Shown: positions 23,614 through 31,947 of the stretch, piece after piece
How the letters are laid out: every line of letters begins with the position of its first letter
Numbering within the stretch: position 1 is the first letter of the stretch
Source: Gallionellales bacterium GWA2_60_142
Lineage (GTDB): Bacteria > Pseudomonadota > Gammaproteobacteria > Burkholderiales > Gallionellaceae
DNA: 42,410 nt
NCBI GenBank assembly: GCA_001801085.1
Contig: MGWR01000044.1
Coordinates: 1 to 42,410, forward strand
Reading direction: 5' to 3'
Position numbers and translations under genes: made by a program
Notes under the pieces: model-generated
The model's database searches: none
Told to the model about the DNA's origin: nothing
What the model saw: only the letters and a program-made list of their open reading frames with translations

Positions 23614-23901
23614 TTACGCCATCCGTTCCAGCTTGAAGTAGTACCAGAGGTAATACGCGCCGATCACCGTGCCGATGGGAAAGGTGAACAGCGACAATGC
23701 CGAGCAGGGCAGGCAGATCCATGAAGAGCGGCGGATGTTAGCCACCAGCGAAAATCCGGCTGCGAGGAAGGCCAGTCCGACCAGCACGACAGCGACGATC
23801 GAACCTCCCTGCAACTGGTCGGATTTCAGCACCAGCAGCGAGAGGATCAGCGCGCCGAACACGATCCAGCAGATGCCGATGATACGTTTGTGTGTCTTCA
23901 T
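23614..23901 (-). CDS. Small three-helix membrane protein, unknown function
   Basis: This 95-residue protein has three predicted membrane helices: IIGICWIVFGALILSLLVL, SIVAVVLVGLAFLAAGFSLV and LFTFPIGTVIGAYYLWYYF, ending in a short basic tail. The final pattern 'P-I-G-T-x-I-G-x-Y-x-L-W-x-L/F' is common in small bacterial membrane proteins of unknown role. Two cysteines in SSWICLPCSA lie between helices 2 and 3. It is upstream of and on the same strand as the P-type ATPase, about 80 bases away, so cotranscription is possible. Confidence 0.65.
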   Translation of the reverse strand: MKTHKRIIGICWIVFGALILSLLVLKSDQLQGGSIVAVVLVGLAFLAAGFSLVANIRRSSWICLPCSALSLFTFPIGTVIGAYYLWYYFKLERMA

Positions 23902-23949
23902 ACTTAACCCAAATCTTTCATCAAAAAATTACCTGCCGGCATGATCTTC

Positions 23950-24020
23950 GTAGGAGCGGCTTTAGCCGCGATTGGTCGCAGAGTGAATAACGCGGCTATC
24001 GCGGCTAAAGCCGCTCCTAC
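23950..24020. repeat. REP-like element: perfect 23-bp inverted repeat
   Basis: GTAGGAGCGGCTTTAGCCGCG at 23950-23970 (arm to 23972) is mirrored exactly at 23998-24020, with a 25-base spacer. Each arm also contains an internal hairpin, GCGGCTTTAGCCGC. The motif is the familiar 'GTAGGAGCGGCTTTAGCCGCGA' type of bacterial repetitive extragenic palindrome. It sits between tpx and the small membrane protein gene, and may act as a transcription end or mRNA-stabilising structure. Confidence 0.75.
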
Positions 24021-24044
24021 AAATTCATCCTGAATTGCCGGACC

Positions 24045-24566
24045 TTACTGCAACGCCGCCAGCGCCGCATCGTAGTTCGGTTCGTGGGTGATGTCGTCCA
24101 CCAGCTCGGCGTGCAGTACGCGATCCTTCTCGTCCAGCACCAGCACGGCGCGGGCAGTGACGCCGGCCAGCGCGGTGTCGGCGATCTTCACGCCATAGTT
24201 GCGCATGAAGTCGCGGCCGCGCATCAGCGACAGCGTGACGACGTTCTCCAGCGCTTCGGCGACGCAGAAGCGCTTCATCGCGAACGGCAGGTCGGCGGAA
24301 ATCACCAGCACCACCGCGTTCTCCAGCTTGCTTGCGGCCTCGTTGAACTTGCGCGTCGAAGTCGCGCACACCGCCGTGTCCAGGCTGGGCACAATGTTCA
24401 GCACCTTGCGCTTGCCGGCGAAGCTTTGCAGCGTCACATCCTGCAGGTCCTTGTCCACCAGCGTGAACGCCGGGGCGGTCTGCCCGACTTCCGGAAATTT
24501 TCCGAACAGGGTGACCGGTGCGCCTTTTAACGTGACGCTGGTTTTGTTGCTGACTTCTTTGGGCAT
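24045..24566 (-). CDS. tpx: Thiol peroxidase (atypical 2-Cys peroxiredoxin)
   Basis: This 173-residue cytoplasmic or periplasmic peroxidase reduces hydrogen and organic peroxides using thioredoxin. The Tpx pattern is clear: [39 protein letters not shown], then the peroxidatic Cys67 in [18 protein letters not shown] and the resolving Cys101 in [20 protein letters not shown]. The length and spacing of the two cysteines match the family. AAGGAG lies 7 bases before the ATG, and the start gives the family's usual N-terminus. It lies downstream of gcvP, about 75 bases away, with a GC hairpin between. Confidence 0.95.
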   Translation of the reverse strand: MPKEVSNKTSVTLKGAPVTLFGKFPEVGQTAPAFTLVDKDLQDVTLQSFAGKRKVLNIVPSLDTAVCATSTRKFNEAASKLENAVVLVISADLPFAMKRFCVAEALENVVTLSLMRGRDFMRNYGVKIADTALAGVTARAVLVLDEKDRVLHAELVDDITHEPNYDAALAALQ

Positions 24567-24610
24567 GATGGTCTCCTTGATTCAGGTAATTGAAGCGAAG
24601 CAACTCAGTT

Positions 24611-24632
24611 CCTTCCCCCTGCACGGGGGAGG
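24611..24632. repeat. Short C/G-tract hairpin
   Basis: CCTTCCCCCTGCACGGGGGAGG forms a 6-bp core stem (TCCCCC/GGGGGA) with a 5-base loop, between the gcvP stop and the tpx start. It shares its core with the inverted repeat at 14108-14203, so it is probably a copy of the same dispersed intergenic element. Confidence 0.45.
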
Positions 24633-24641
24633 AAAGGCGCG

Positions 24642-27488
24642 TTAACTGTAATTGGAAACCGGCGGGCAGGCGCACACCAGATTCTTGTCGCCATACACGT
24701 TATCCACCCGCGCGACAGCCGGCCAGAATTTGTTCTCGCGCACCCAGGGCAGCGGATACGCGGCCTGTTCGCGAGTGTAGCTGCGCGTCCAGTCGGATGT
24801 CACTACGGCCTTCGCGGTATGCGGCGCGTGCTTGAGGATGTTGTCCTTCTTGTCGACCTTGCCTGTCAGCACATCCTCGATCTCGCCGCGGATCGCGATC
24901 ATCGCCTCGCAGAAGCGATCCAGTTCGGCTTTGGATTCGCTCTCGGTCGGTTCGACCATCAGCGTATCCACCACCGGGAACGAGGTCGTCGGCGCATGGA
25001 AGCCGAAGTCCATCAGGCGCTTGGCGATGTCTCCCACTTCGACACCTTCCTTCTTCCACTCGCGGCAGTCCAGGATCATCTCGTGCGCGCAGCGGCCGTT
25101 AGCGCCGCTGTACAGCGTGGCGTAATGGTCCTTCAGCGATTCCTTGATGTAGTTCGCGTTCAGAATCGCCATCTTGGTCGCTTCTGTCAGACCCTCACCG
25201 CCCATCATCCTGATGTAGCCGTAGGAGATCAGCAGGATCAGCGCGCTGCCGTAGGGTGCGGCGGACACCGCATGGATGGCCTGCGCGCCGCCGACCTTGA
25301 CCATGGCGTGTCCCGGCAGGAACGGTGTCAGGTGTTCCGCGACGCCGATCGGGCCCGCGCCCGGTCCGCCGCCGCCGTGCGGGATCGCGAAGGTCTTGTG
25401 CAGATTCAGGTGGCACACGTCCGCGCCGATGTTGCCGGGGCTGGTGAGACCGACCTGCGCGTTCATGTTCGCGCCGTCCATGTACACCTGGCCGCCGTTC
25501 GCGTGGATGATCGCGGTGATGTCGCGGATCGACTCCTCGTACACGCCGTGCGTGCTGGGGTAGGTCACCATCAGGCAGGACAATACGTCCTTGTGCTCTA
25601 CCGCTTTCGCGCGCAGATCTTCCACGTCGATGTTGCCGCGCGCATCGCACTTCACCACGACGATGTCCATGCCGCACATCGCCGCACTTGCCGGGTTGGT
25701 GCCGTGCGCGGATGACGGGATCAGCACCACGTTGCGCTGCGCTTCGCCGCGCGAACGGTGGTAAGCCTGTATCACCAGCAGGCCGGCGTATTCGCCGGAT
25801 GCACCGCTGTTGGGCTGGAAGCTCATCTGCGCGAAACCGGTGATCTCGGACAGTGCCGCGTCCAGACCGGAGATCAGTTCCTGATAGCCTTCGGCCTGCT
25901 CCAGCGGCACGAAGGGATGCAGGTTGGCGAACTCAGGCCAGGTCAGCGCCAACATCTCGGAGGCCGCGTTCAGCTTCATCGTGCAGGAGCCCAGCGAGAT
26001 CATCGAATGCGTCAGCGACAGGTCCTTGTTTTCGAGACGCTTGATGTAACGCATCATCTCGGTTTCGGTGTGGTAGCGGCTGAACACCGGGTGACCCAGG
26101 ATGGACGACTGGCGCTGTTTGAACGCCATCGCCTGCGCCTCGACATCAGCTGCGGTCAGCACCGGTGCGGCCTTGCCCGCCTTCTGCGCGAACACCGCGA
26201 GGATGGCGTTGAGGTCGGCGGTCGTGGTGGTCTCGTCCAGCGACAGCGTCAGGCCGTCGTTCGCATAATGGAAATTGATCTGCGCGGCCTCGGCCAGCGC
26301 ATGCACCTTCACGTTGTCGGTGTGCAGCAGCTTGATCGTGTCGAAGTACGCGCCTCTAGCGACGTTGTAGCCCAGCTTCTTCAGCTCGTTCGCCAGCGCG
26401 ACGGTGGACAGATGCACCTTGCGGGCGATGCCGCGCAGGCCGTCCGCACCGTGGTACACCGCATACATGCCGGCCATGATCGCCAGCAGCGCCTGCGCGG
26501 TGCAGATGTTCGAAGTCGCCTTCTCGCGGCGGATGTGTTGCTCGCGCGTTTGCAGCGCCATGCGCAATGCGGGGTTGCCGTCAGCATCGACCGACACGCC
26601 GATGATGCGACCCGGCATCGAGCGCTTGTGCGCGTCGCGGCAGGCGAAGAATGCGGCGTGCGGGCCACCGTAGCCCATCGGCACGCCGAAGCGTTGCGTC
26701 GAACCCAGCACCACGTCCGCGCCCCACTCTCCCGGCGGCGTCAGCAATACGAGACTGAGGATGTCGGCCGCGACCGCGATGGTCATGCCGTTCGCCTTGG
26801 CACGCGCGACGAAGTCGGCGTAGTCATGCACCGTGCCGTCGGTGGTCGGATATTGCAGCAGCGCGCCATACAGCTTGTCGTTCAGCGTGACGGTCTTGAA
26901 ATCGCCGATCACCAGTTCGATGCCCAGCGGCTTCGCGCGCGTCTTCAGCAGCTCGATGGTCTGCGGGAAGCATTCGTGCGACACGAAGAAGCTGTTCCTG
27001 TCCGCCGCGTCGCGCGGGCGCAGGCCGTGCAGCATGGTCATCGCCTCGGCTGCGGCGGTCGCTTCGTCCAGCAAGGACGCGTTCGCGATCTCCATGCCGG
27101 TCAGATCCATCACCATCGTCTGGAAATTCAGCAGCGCTTCCAGACGGCCCTGAGCGATCTCGGCCTGGTACGGCGTGTACGCGGTGTACCAGCCCGGGTT
27201 CTCCAGGATGTTGCGCTGGATCACCGCGGGCAGCACGGTGTTGTAATAGCCCTGCCCGATGTAGCTCTTGTACAACTTGTTCTTCGCCGCGATGCCGCGC
27301 AGATGCAGCAGATAATCGTGCTCGGACATGCCTTCCGGCAGGTTCAGCGGCTGCTGCAAACGGATGGCCGCCGGGACGGTCTGGTCGATGAGCGCATCCA
27401 GCGTGGACGCGCTGATCTTCTTCAACATGGCCTGAACGTCTGCTGCGTTCGAGCCGTTATGGCGGGTGACAAATTGGTCGGTCTTCAT
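24642..27488 (-). CDS. gcvP: Glycine dehydrogenase (decarboxylating), P-protein
   Basis: This 948-residue PLP enzyme is the decarboxylase of the glycine cleavage system, in the single-chain form with both half-domains. The N-terminal half begins [20 protein letters not shown] and has [20 protein letters not shown] and MTMLHG. The C-terminal half carries the PLP-lysine segment [20 protein letters not shown] (near residue 700), preceded by [20 protein letters not shown]. The start at 27488 ([12 protein letters not shown]) matches the family; the extension from 27557 is encoded by a low-complexity intergenic repeat and is rejected. It is the last gene of the gcvT-gcvH-gcvP operon controlled by the glycine riboswitch. 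Confidence 0.96.
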   Translation of the reverse strand: MKTDQFVTRHNGSNAADVQAMLKKISASTLDALIDQTVPAAIRLQQPLNLPEGMSEHDYLLHLRGIAAKNKLYKSYIGQGYYNTVLPAVIQRNILENPGWYTAYTPYQAEIAQGRLEALLNFQTMVMDLTGMEIANASLLDEATAAAEAMTMLHGLRPRDAADRNSFFVSHECFPQTIELLKTRAKPLGIELVIGDFKTVTLNDKLYGALLQYPTTDGTVHDYADFVARAKANGMTIAVAADILSLVLLTPPGEWGADVVLGSTQRFGVPMGYGGPHAAFFACRDAHKRSMPGRIIGVSVDADGNPALRMALQTREQHIRREKATSNICTAQALLAIMAGMYAVYHGADGLRGIARKVHLSTVALANELKKLGYNVARGAYFDTIKLLHTDNVKVHALAEAAQINFHYANDGLTLSLDETTTTADLNAILAVFAQKAGKAAPVLTAADVEAQAMAFKQRQSSILGHPVFSRYHTETEMMRYIKRLENKDLSLTHSMISLGSCTMKLNAASEMLALTWPEFANLHPFVPLEQAEGYQELISGLDAALSEITGFAQMSFQPNSGASGEYAGLLVIQAYHRSRGEAQRNVVLIPSSAHGTNPASAAMCGMDIVVVKCDARGNIDVEDLRAKAVEHKDVLSCLMVTYPSTHGVYEESIRDITAIIHANGGQVYMDGANMNAQVGLTSPGNIGADVCHLNLHKTFAIPHGGGGPGAGPIGVAEHLTPFLPGHAMVKVGGAQAIHAVSAAPYGSALILLISYGYIRMMGGEGLTEATKMAILNANYIKESLKDHYATLYSGANGRCAHEMILDCREWKKEGVEVGDIAKRLMDFGFHAPTTSFPVVDTLMVEPTESESKAELDRFCEAMIAIRGEIEDVLTGKVDKKDNILKHAPHTAKAVVTSDWTRSYTREQAAYPLPWVRENKFWPAVARVDNVYGDKNLVCACPPVSNYS

Positions 27489-27555
27489 GGGATTCGGCGT
27501 GAAATTCTGGAGTAAAGAAAAAGAGAAGGGGGAAGGGACCGCACCTTTGGTGCTC

Positions 27556-27606
27556 AAGGGAGAAGGGTAAAACCCAAGCGCGCAACGCGCGCCACCCTTC
27601 TCCCTT
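27556..27606. repeat. 13-bp inverted repeat between gcvH and gcvP
   Basis: AAGGGAGAAGGGT (27556-27568) and ACCCTTCTCCCTT (27594-27606) are exact mirror arms; between them lies a second small GC palindrome (GCGCGCAACGCGCGC). The flanks extend the purine/pyrimidine symmetry (GGGGGAAGGG and CCCTTCCCCC). This is an intergenic hairpin within the operon, possibly tuning the relative amounts of GcvH and GcvP messages. Confidence 0.6.
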
Positions 27607-27628
27607 CCCCCTTCACCCTTCCCGGTAT

Positions 27629-28030
27629 TTAGTGTGCTTCGCTATCGACAACGGCCTGGTATGCAGCGGCATCCAGCAATACGGCGACATCGGCGGCGCT
27701 GTCCGGCTTCATCTTGAACATCCATGCGCCGTACGGATCGCTGTTGATGTTCTCCGGGGAGCTATCCAGATCGCCGTTCACCGCGATCACTTCGCCGGAC
27801 ACCGGCGCGTACACGTCGGCCGCAGCCTTCACGGACTCGACCACCGCGCACTCTTCCTTGGCCTTCAGCTTGCGGCCCACTTCCGGGCTTTCGACGAACA
27901 CCATGTCGCCCAACAGCTCTTGCGCATGCTGGGTGATGCCGACGCTGATCGTGCCGTCGGCTTCGGTCTTGACCCACTCGTGGGAGGCGGTGTACTTCAA
28001 ATTACTTGGCAGGTCTGCTGGGTTGCTCAT
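27629..28030 (-). CDS. gcvH: Glycine cleavage system H protein
   Basis: This 133-residue lipoyl carrier protein shuttles the aminomethyl group between P and T proteins. The lipoylation site is Lys68 in [20 protein letters not shown]. The N-terminal [20 protein letters not shown] and [20 protein letters not shown] are typical of the family. GGAG lies 6 bases before the ATG at 28030; the longer frame from 28105 runs through an inverted repeat and is not used. It is flanked on both sides by repeat hairpins within the gcv operon. Confidence 0.97.
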   Translation of the reverse strand: MSNPADLPSNLKYTASHEWVKTEADGTISVGITQHAQELLGDMVFVESPEVGRKLKAKEECAVVESVKAAADVYAPVSGEVIAVNGDLDSSPENINSDPYGAWMFKMKPDSAADVAVLLDAAAYQAVVDSEAH

Positions 28031-28059
28031 GTTGTTCTCCAGATGATTGATCGAATTTC

Positions 28060-28124
28060 GTAGGGTGGGCACGTTTTTGTGCCCACCATTTTCCCGCGTG
28101 GGCACAAAAACGTGCCCACCCTAC
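28060..28124. repeat. Perfect 27-bp inverted repeat between gcvT and gcvH
   Basis: The left arm at 28060-28086 begins GTAGGGTGGGCACGTTTTTG and its exact mirror lies at 28098-28124, with an 11-base spacer. Inside each arm GTGGGCAC/GTGCCCAC-type sub-palindromes also pair. The outer GTAGGG...CCCTAC ends are typical of small non-coding repeats found near genes in betaproteobacteria. Confidence 0.75.
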
Positions 28125-28131
28125 ATACTAA

Positions 28132-29220
28132 TTACAGGCTCACAACCGCCTTGCCGTTGCGCGCGAACGGATACTTTACCACCTTTGCATTCAGCAGCTT
28201 GTCGCGAATTTCCACCTGCACGGTGTCGCCGATCTGCACGCCGTCAGGCACGCGCGCCAGCGCGATGGATTTCTCCAGCGTAGGAGAGAACGTGCCGCTG
28301 GTGATCTCGCCTTCGCCTTGTGCGGAGACGACCTTCTGGTGTCCGCGCAACACACCGCGGTCCAGCAGCACCAGCCCGACCAGTTTTTTGCTCGGCGGAT
28401 TCGCCAGCAGTGCGGCCTTGCCGATGAAGTCGCGTTCGCTCTTCAAATCGACGGTCCACGCGAGACCGGATTCCAGCGGGCCGACTGTCTCGTCCATGTC
28501 CTGACCGTAGAGATTCATACCCGCTTCCAGGCGCAGCGTGTCGCGCGCGCCGAGGCCGATGGGCTTCACGCCGACCTTGTTCAGCGCATACCAGAAGTCC
28601 TCGACTTTTTCCTTCGGCAGCATCACCTCGAAGCCATCTTCGCCGGTGTAGCCGGTGCGGGCAATAAAGTATTCACCGCAGTCGGCGGCCTGGAAGTTCA
28701 CCAGCCCTTCGGTCGCCGCCCTGGTCTGCGGCAGCACTTCCCACACCTTGGCGCGCGCGTTCGGACCCTGCACTGCGACCATCGCGAGGTCGTCGCGCGA
28801 GGTGATCGTAAGTCCAGGCGCATGCGTCGCGGCCTGTTCCTTCATCCATGCGATGTCCTTGTCCGCGGTGCCCGCGTTCACGACGATGCGGAACCACTGC
28901 TCGGTCATGAAGTAGATGATCAGGTCGTCGATCACGCCGCCGTTCGGGCGCAGCATCGCCGAATACAGCGCCTTGCCCGGCATGGTGATCTTGTCGGCGT
29001 TGTTCGCCAGCAGGTAGCGCAGGAAGGCGCGCACGCCCTCACCCTTCGCGTCGACGACGCGCATGTGGCACACGTCGAACATGCCGCTGTCGTTGCGCAC
29101 CTGATGATGCTCGTCGATCTGCGAACCGTAATTGACCGGCATATCCCAGCCGCCGAAATCCACCATCTTCGCGCCCATCGCGCGGTGGGCCGCATTCAGG
29201 GGAGTCGTCTTGAGAGTCAT
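28132..29220 (-). CDS. gcvT: Aminomethyltransferase (glycine cleavage T protein)
   Basis: This 362-residue tetrahydrofolate-dependent T protein releases ammonia and forms methylene-THF from the H-protein-bound intermediate. Family segments are [20 protein letters not shown] at the N-terminus, [75 protein letters not shown] and [24 protein letters not shown] lies 9 bases before the ATG. It is the first gene of the operon, immediately after the glycine riboswitch and its terminator. Length and motifs indicate an intact enzyme. Confidence 0.97.
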   Translation of the reverse strand: MTLKTTPLNAAHRAMGAKMVDFGGWDMPVNYGSQIDEHHQVRNDSGMFDVCHMRVVDAKGEGVRAFLRYLLANNADKITMPGKALYSAMLRPNGGVIDDLIIYFMTEQWFRIVVNAGTADKDIAWMKEQAATHAPGLTITSRDDLAMVAVQGPNARAKVWEVLPQTRAATEGLVNFQAADCGEYFIARTGYTGEDGFEVMLPKEKVEDFWYALNKVGVKPIGLGARDTLRLEAGMNLYGQDMDETVGPLESGLAWTVDLKSERDFIGKAALLANPPSKKLVGLVLLDRGVLRGHQKVVSAQGEGEITSGTFSPTLEKSIALARVPDGVQIGDTVQVEIRDKLLNAKVVKYPFARNGKAVVSL

Positions 29221-29240
29221 GTTTAGTTTTCCTTAGAAAT

Positions 29241-29272
29241 AAAAAAGGCGCAGCGCGAAATCGCGCTGCGCC
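29241..29272 (-). terminator. Intrinsic terminator of the glycine riboswitch (expression platform)
   Basis: Read on the minus strand, GGCGCAGCGCGA and TCGCGCTGCGCC form a perfect stem of up to 12 bp with a tiny loop, followed by six T residues. It starts two bases after the last aptamer helix and ends 20 bases before gcvT, so it would stop transcription when the riboswitch does not prevent hairpin formation. Confidence 0.9.
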
Positions 29273-29274
29273 CC

Positions 29275-29437
29275 ATCTGTCCTTGGTACCTGAGAGATTA
29301 CGACCATGGTCGCGTGCCCCTTCGGTGGTCAATTGAATGACACTCTCCAGATTCGCCTGTTCCGATTGGTTCCTGAGCCTGAGCGGTTACGGGTGTTGCG
29401 CCTTCGGCGGCATCCAAGGATGCGCTCTCCCAATCGG
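29275..29437 (-). promoter_or_regulatory. Tandem (two-aptamer) glycine riboswitch upstream of gcvT
   Basis: On the minus strand, aptamer 1 spans 29437 to 29362, closed by CCGATTGG pairing with CCAATCGG, with conserved GGGAGAGCGC, GCCGAAGG and GCTCAGG. Aptamer 2 spans 29352 to 29275, closed by ATCTG/CAGAT, with CTGGAGAGTG, CACCGAAGGGGC and ATCTCTCAGGTACCAAGGAC. These are the hallmarks of glycine riboswitches: a GGAGAG 5' element, CCGAAGG and a CUCAGG 3' element. The linker between aptamers is nine bases. A strong terminator follows directly. Known glycine riboswitches before gcvT usually raise expression when glycine binds. Confidence 0.95.
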
Positions 29438-29454
29438 TTTCAACGGCGGGGCGG

Positions 29455-29482
29455 ATTATACCGGAACGGGATGGGCGGACAA
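29455..29482 (-). promoter_or_regulatory. Predicted sigma-70 promoter of the gcv operon
   Basis: On the minus strand TTGTCC (29477-29482) and a perfect TATAAT (29455-29460) are 16 bases apart. The predicted start near 29448 lies just ahead of the first riboswitch helix, which supports the assignment. Confidence 0.75.
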
Positions 29483-29547
29483 AATTAACCCGTTCGTCCT
29501 GAGTAGGCGTAGCCGTATCGAAGGATGGGCGAAGCCCGCAAGTCTGC

Positions 29548-29760
29548 AAAATCAAAACCGTCGGGGGTAGCCCGACAGCTAGTCCCTTTTCTTGTCTTGC
29601 CAAGAAAAGGAACCAAAAGAAGTCGCCCCCGGTTTGCCGCCGCTGCGCGGTTCCCTGCGTTGCTCGACTGATCAGGCGGCTGCGGAACTCGCGCTACGCG
29701 CTCAGACAGTCCTCGCCGACTACCCCTGACCAGCCTCCGCTACTCGGCGGCGCACAGGGG
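29548..29760. repeat. Left long inverted repeat flanking the orphan gene cassette
   Basis: About 213 bases are nearly identical, in inverted orientation, to 31255-31450. Shared blocks include AAAATCAAAACCGTCGGGGG at the outer end, the internal palindrome CCTTTTCTTGTCTTGCCAAG followed by AAAAGG, AAGTCGCCCCC, GCCGCCGCTGCGCGGTTCCC and, at the inner end, CTACTCGGCGGCGCACAGGG. The left copy carries about 15-20 extra bases (around 29688-29707, a CGCGCTACGCGCT-type run) that the right copy lacks. No transposase is encoded in it. Confidence 0.9.
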
Positions 29761-29940
29761 AAAGTAAGTCAAAACCCAAAACCACTGCATGGGCACTTTG
29801 TGCCCATGCCATTGCTAACCAATATGTGCAATAGGCACAGCGCATTTAGCTAACATATGGTGCAATGCCCGTCGGTTATTGTGCTAGGTTAAATCTTGAT
29901 GCCATAAAAATGAGTACAACTTTGATCCGGAGAAAATGAA
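29761..29940. other. Leader region of the orphan gene with hairpins
   Basis: These 180 AT-rich bases lie between the left repeat and the orphan gene. They contain a perfect 10-bp hairpin, GCATGGGCAC-TTT-GTGCCCATGC (29787-29809), and further on a GGTGCAATGCCCGTCGGTTA stretch resembling common dispersed repeats. GGAG lies about 9 bases before the gene start. No other open frame is supported. Confidence 0.5.
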
Positions 29941-31182
29941 ATGCACCCGATCGCAATAGAAAAATATTTGGAACAACTAAGGGAAATCAAGCGTCGCGGG
30001 GATATATTCCAAGCATTCCCATATGGTGCTGCCGATGCCGCCTATGAAGATGCGACAGTAGAAATTGCCACACTTCAGCTACGTAAAATTCTTGAGCTCC
30101 TTGCCTTCGGATTCGTTTTGGCAACAGGAGAAAAAGCCATCACTTCTTACAGAAGCTTTGCCAAGTATAAAAATCCCAAAGATTTTCTCGCCAAAATACA
30201 AAAACTCAACAAGGATTATTATCCTCAGCCCATCATCCAGCAGAAAAATGAAAAAGGAGAAATGCACTGGAGCCATCCCACCACGGACAAGTATCTAACT
30301 CCCGAAGATTTCGATATTCTGTATGAACACTGCGACCGTGTATTAGAACCACGGCGTGTGGGTACATTGCCAATTCCATTAGATCAATATAAGGCAGCAA
30401 ATCTACGTTGGTATGGCAAAATTATACGGCTCTTGGATGCGCATCTCATTCATCCAGAAGGCGATGATGTTGCGTACCTGTTCCAAATGGGGGCTGCCGA
30501 CGCCAATCCCACGTGCAGCCCGTTTAAACTTATTTCTGAAAACAAGACTTTTAAAACAAGCTGGGACAATAACTTAAACCACAGTGATGTAACCCCAGCA
30601 GATCACCTACGCCGACAACTTGAATACTTGCGTCGATCTTGTGAACTCTATGATGCAGGGCACTTAGATGAAGCAATTCGATTGGCTGTAGCCATTCGTG
30701 TTTTGATGCACGATACAAACAACAGTGAATCTCTTTTGCAGCAGATGGGCGTTAAGGAGCAGGTAAAACTCGTAACGTCCTTTGGTTTATCAGAAAAATT
30801 ACCAAAGAATTTTCAGCCAGTCTCGATCTTTCCATTATTTGCAAGTTCAAACGAAGGTGGCACGACCACTCCTTTCCCAATACCAACACCACAAATTTTG
30901 ATGTCTGTTAATGACTGGTGGGAAGAGGTGGTTTGGATGCAAAAAAGCACATTAACGAGAAAAAATATCATTCTTAATACAGCTAACAAAGAAGGAGGTG
31001 CTCATGTTCAGACGGCTCCGCCAGAAATTATTCAAGAGTTGCGGCAAGGCTTGTCGCAAGTCAGCTCCATTAAGGTCAACGGCGTTGAAGTCGGCTCCCC
31101 CGACAACTATCATTTAATTCTTATTCGTCAGTTTGCACATGAATTGCTCAACTCTGAAAGCCTCTCGGCATTAGCAAAATAG
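29941..31182 (+). CDS. Orphan AT-rich gene of unknown function inside an inverted-repeat cassette
   Basis: I do not recognise a characterised family. The 413-residue protein looks soluble and mostly helical, with no signal peptide or membrane segment. Residues 38-62 form a strong helix, ATVEIATLQLRKILELLAFG; residues 80-98 read KDFLAKIQKLNKDYYPQPI, recalling conserved hypothetical proteins with a 'NPxFYPxP' element. Residues 225-265 contain LDEAIRLAVAIRVLMHDTNN followed by SESLLQQMG, a pattern I recall from other uncharacterised proteins. The protein may therefore combine two domains usually found apart. Codon use and base composition are clearly more AT-rich than all neighbours, a sign of transfer. 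It is flanked by ~200-bp inverted repeats. A defence, toxin or selfish role is only a guess from context. Confidence 0.8.
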   Translation: MHPIAIEKYLEQLREIKRRGDIFQAFPYGAADAAYEDATVEIATLQLRKILELLAFGFVLATGEKAITSYRSFAKYKNPKDFLAKIQKLNKDYYPQPIIQQKNEKGEMHWSHPTTDKYLTPEDFDILYEHCDRVLEPRRVGTLPIPLDQYKAANLRWYGKIIRLLDAHLIHPEGDDVAYLFQMGAADANPTCSPFKLISENKTFKTSWDNNLNHSDVTPADHLRRQLEYLRRSCELYDAGHLDEAIRLAVAIRVLMHDTNNSESLLQQMGVKEQVKLVTSFGLSEKLPKNFQPVSIFPLFASSNEGGTTTPFPIPTPQILMSVNDWWEEVVWMQKSTLTRKNIILNTANKEGGAHVQTAPPEIIQELRQGLSQVSSIKVNGVEVGSPDNYHLILIRQFAHELLNSESLSALAK

Positions 31183-31254
31183 CCGGTAGTCATTGCGTAC
31201 AGTATGTTTGCGATTCTGGCGCAATGCGCTGCGTTTATTGATTCCCATATCCAT

Positions 31255-31450
31255 CCCCTGTGCGCCGCCGAGTAGCGCAGGCTGGTCAGGGGATGTCGGC
31301 GAGGACTGATTTCCGCAGCCGCCTGACCGGGCGAGCAACGCAGGGAACCGCGCAGCGGCGGCAAGCTGGGGGCGACTTCTTTTGGTTCCTTTTCTTGGCA
31401 AGACAAGAAAAGGGACTAGCTGTCGGGCAACCCCCGACGGTTTTGATTTT
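31255..31450. repeat. Right long inverted repeat flanking the orphan gene cassette
   Basis: This is the mirror copy of 29548-29760, starting with CCCCTGTGCGCCGCCGAGTA at the inner end and finishing with CGACGGTTTTGATTTT at the outer end. The self-complementary block CCTTTTCTTGGCAAGACAAG followed by AAAAGG is conserved. Together the two repeats bound a unit of about 1.9 kb. A degenerate part-copy lies further right at 31948-31979. Confidence 0.9.
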
Positions 31451-31459
31451 GATGTTGAG

Positions 31460-31726
31460 TTACGCGCTGCGCGCTACCAGCGGAAACGCTTCCGGATTCC
31501 TGATGGACTCAACCGCCAAATCCACATCCAGTTCCGGCCAGTAGAGATGATGCGGCTGCGGCAACTCGACTTGAGTCAGCTTGCCGATAGGCGCTTCCGC
31601 GAACCATGGAAAATCCTTGAACGGGACGAACAACTCCTCATCCCCGAGCAGCAGCCAGAAACCCTGCTTCGAAACATGAGTCACCTCAACTTCCGAAATG
31701 TCGCTGCCAAGAATCGCGGATGTCAT
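31460..31726 (-). CDS. DUF2442-domain protein
   Basis: This 88-residue soluble protein has the DUF2442 pattern: EVEVTHVSKQGFWLLLGDEE, then LFVPFKDFPWFAEAPIGKLT and PHHLYWPELDVDLAVESIRN. The segments 'F-x-L-x-L-x-D-G/E', 'FPRL/WF' and 'HWPxLDxDLxVExL' typify the family. GAGGAG lies 7 bases before the ATG at 31726, within the end of the DUF4160 frame, which it overlaps by about 40 bases. DUF4160 and DUF2442 genes are often adjacent and are discussed as possible toxin-antitoxin-like pairs; the function is not established. Here the partner is broken while this gene is intact. Confidence 0.85.
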   Translation of the reverse strand: MTSAILGSDISEVEVTHVSKQGFWLLLGDEELFVPFKDFPWFAEAPIGKLTQVELPQPHHLYWPELDVDLAVESIRNPEAFPLVARSA

Positions 31727-31925
31727 GTTCGTGCTCCTCAATAAGTAGTTGCGCCTGCTTCAATACTTTCCCGCTCAGTCCGATGTTCTGGGCCAGTGCG
31801 ATTTGCGACTCCAGCTAGAATTTGGCTTCCCCTTCCGCATGATTCACATGCACATGCATGCGTGACTCTTCTCGCGAAAAGAAAAAGAACCGAAGCCCAT
31901 GCGCGCGAAAAATGGTTGGTGCCAT
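31686..31925 (-). pseudogene. DUF4160-domain gene interrupted by one amber stop codon
   Basis: From an ATG at 31923-31925 the frame reads MAPTIFRAHGLRFFFFSREE, SRMHVHVNHAEGEAKF, then TAG (31815-31817), then LESQIALAQNIGLSGKVLKQ, AQLLIEEHEHDIRDSWQRHF and GS before TGA (31686-31688). This is a complete DUF4160 protein of 79 codons except that the stop replaces the Trp expected in the family's AKFWLEP-type motif (TGG to TAG). No frameshift is present. The gene overlaps the DUF2442 start, the usual arrangement of the pair. The single change suggests recent inactivation; readthrough or a sequencing error would also explain it. Confidence 0.85.
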
Positions 31926-31947
31926 GTGGCTATAGTAGCACCCGCTC

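Noticed and set aside
27489-27557. N-terminal extension of GcvP up to 27557
   Set aside because: The added residues come from a purine-rich intergenic repeat; the family begins at MKTDQF.
27541-28130. CRISPR-like repeats in the gcv region
   Set aside because: The repeats are single inverted pairs, not regularly spaced direct repeats with unique spacers.
29298-29603. 101-codon minus-strand frame covering the glycine riboswitch
   Set aside because: The region is explained by a promoter, two aptamers and a repeat; the peptide has no protein-like conservation.
31260-31744. Open frames on the plus strand across the right inverted repeat
   Set aside because: They are translations of the repeat (FLARQEKGLAVG-type peptides are produced by both copies) and of the antisense of DUF2442, not genes.
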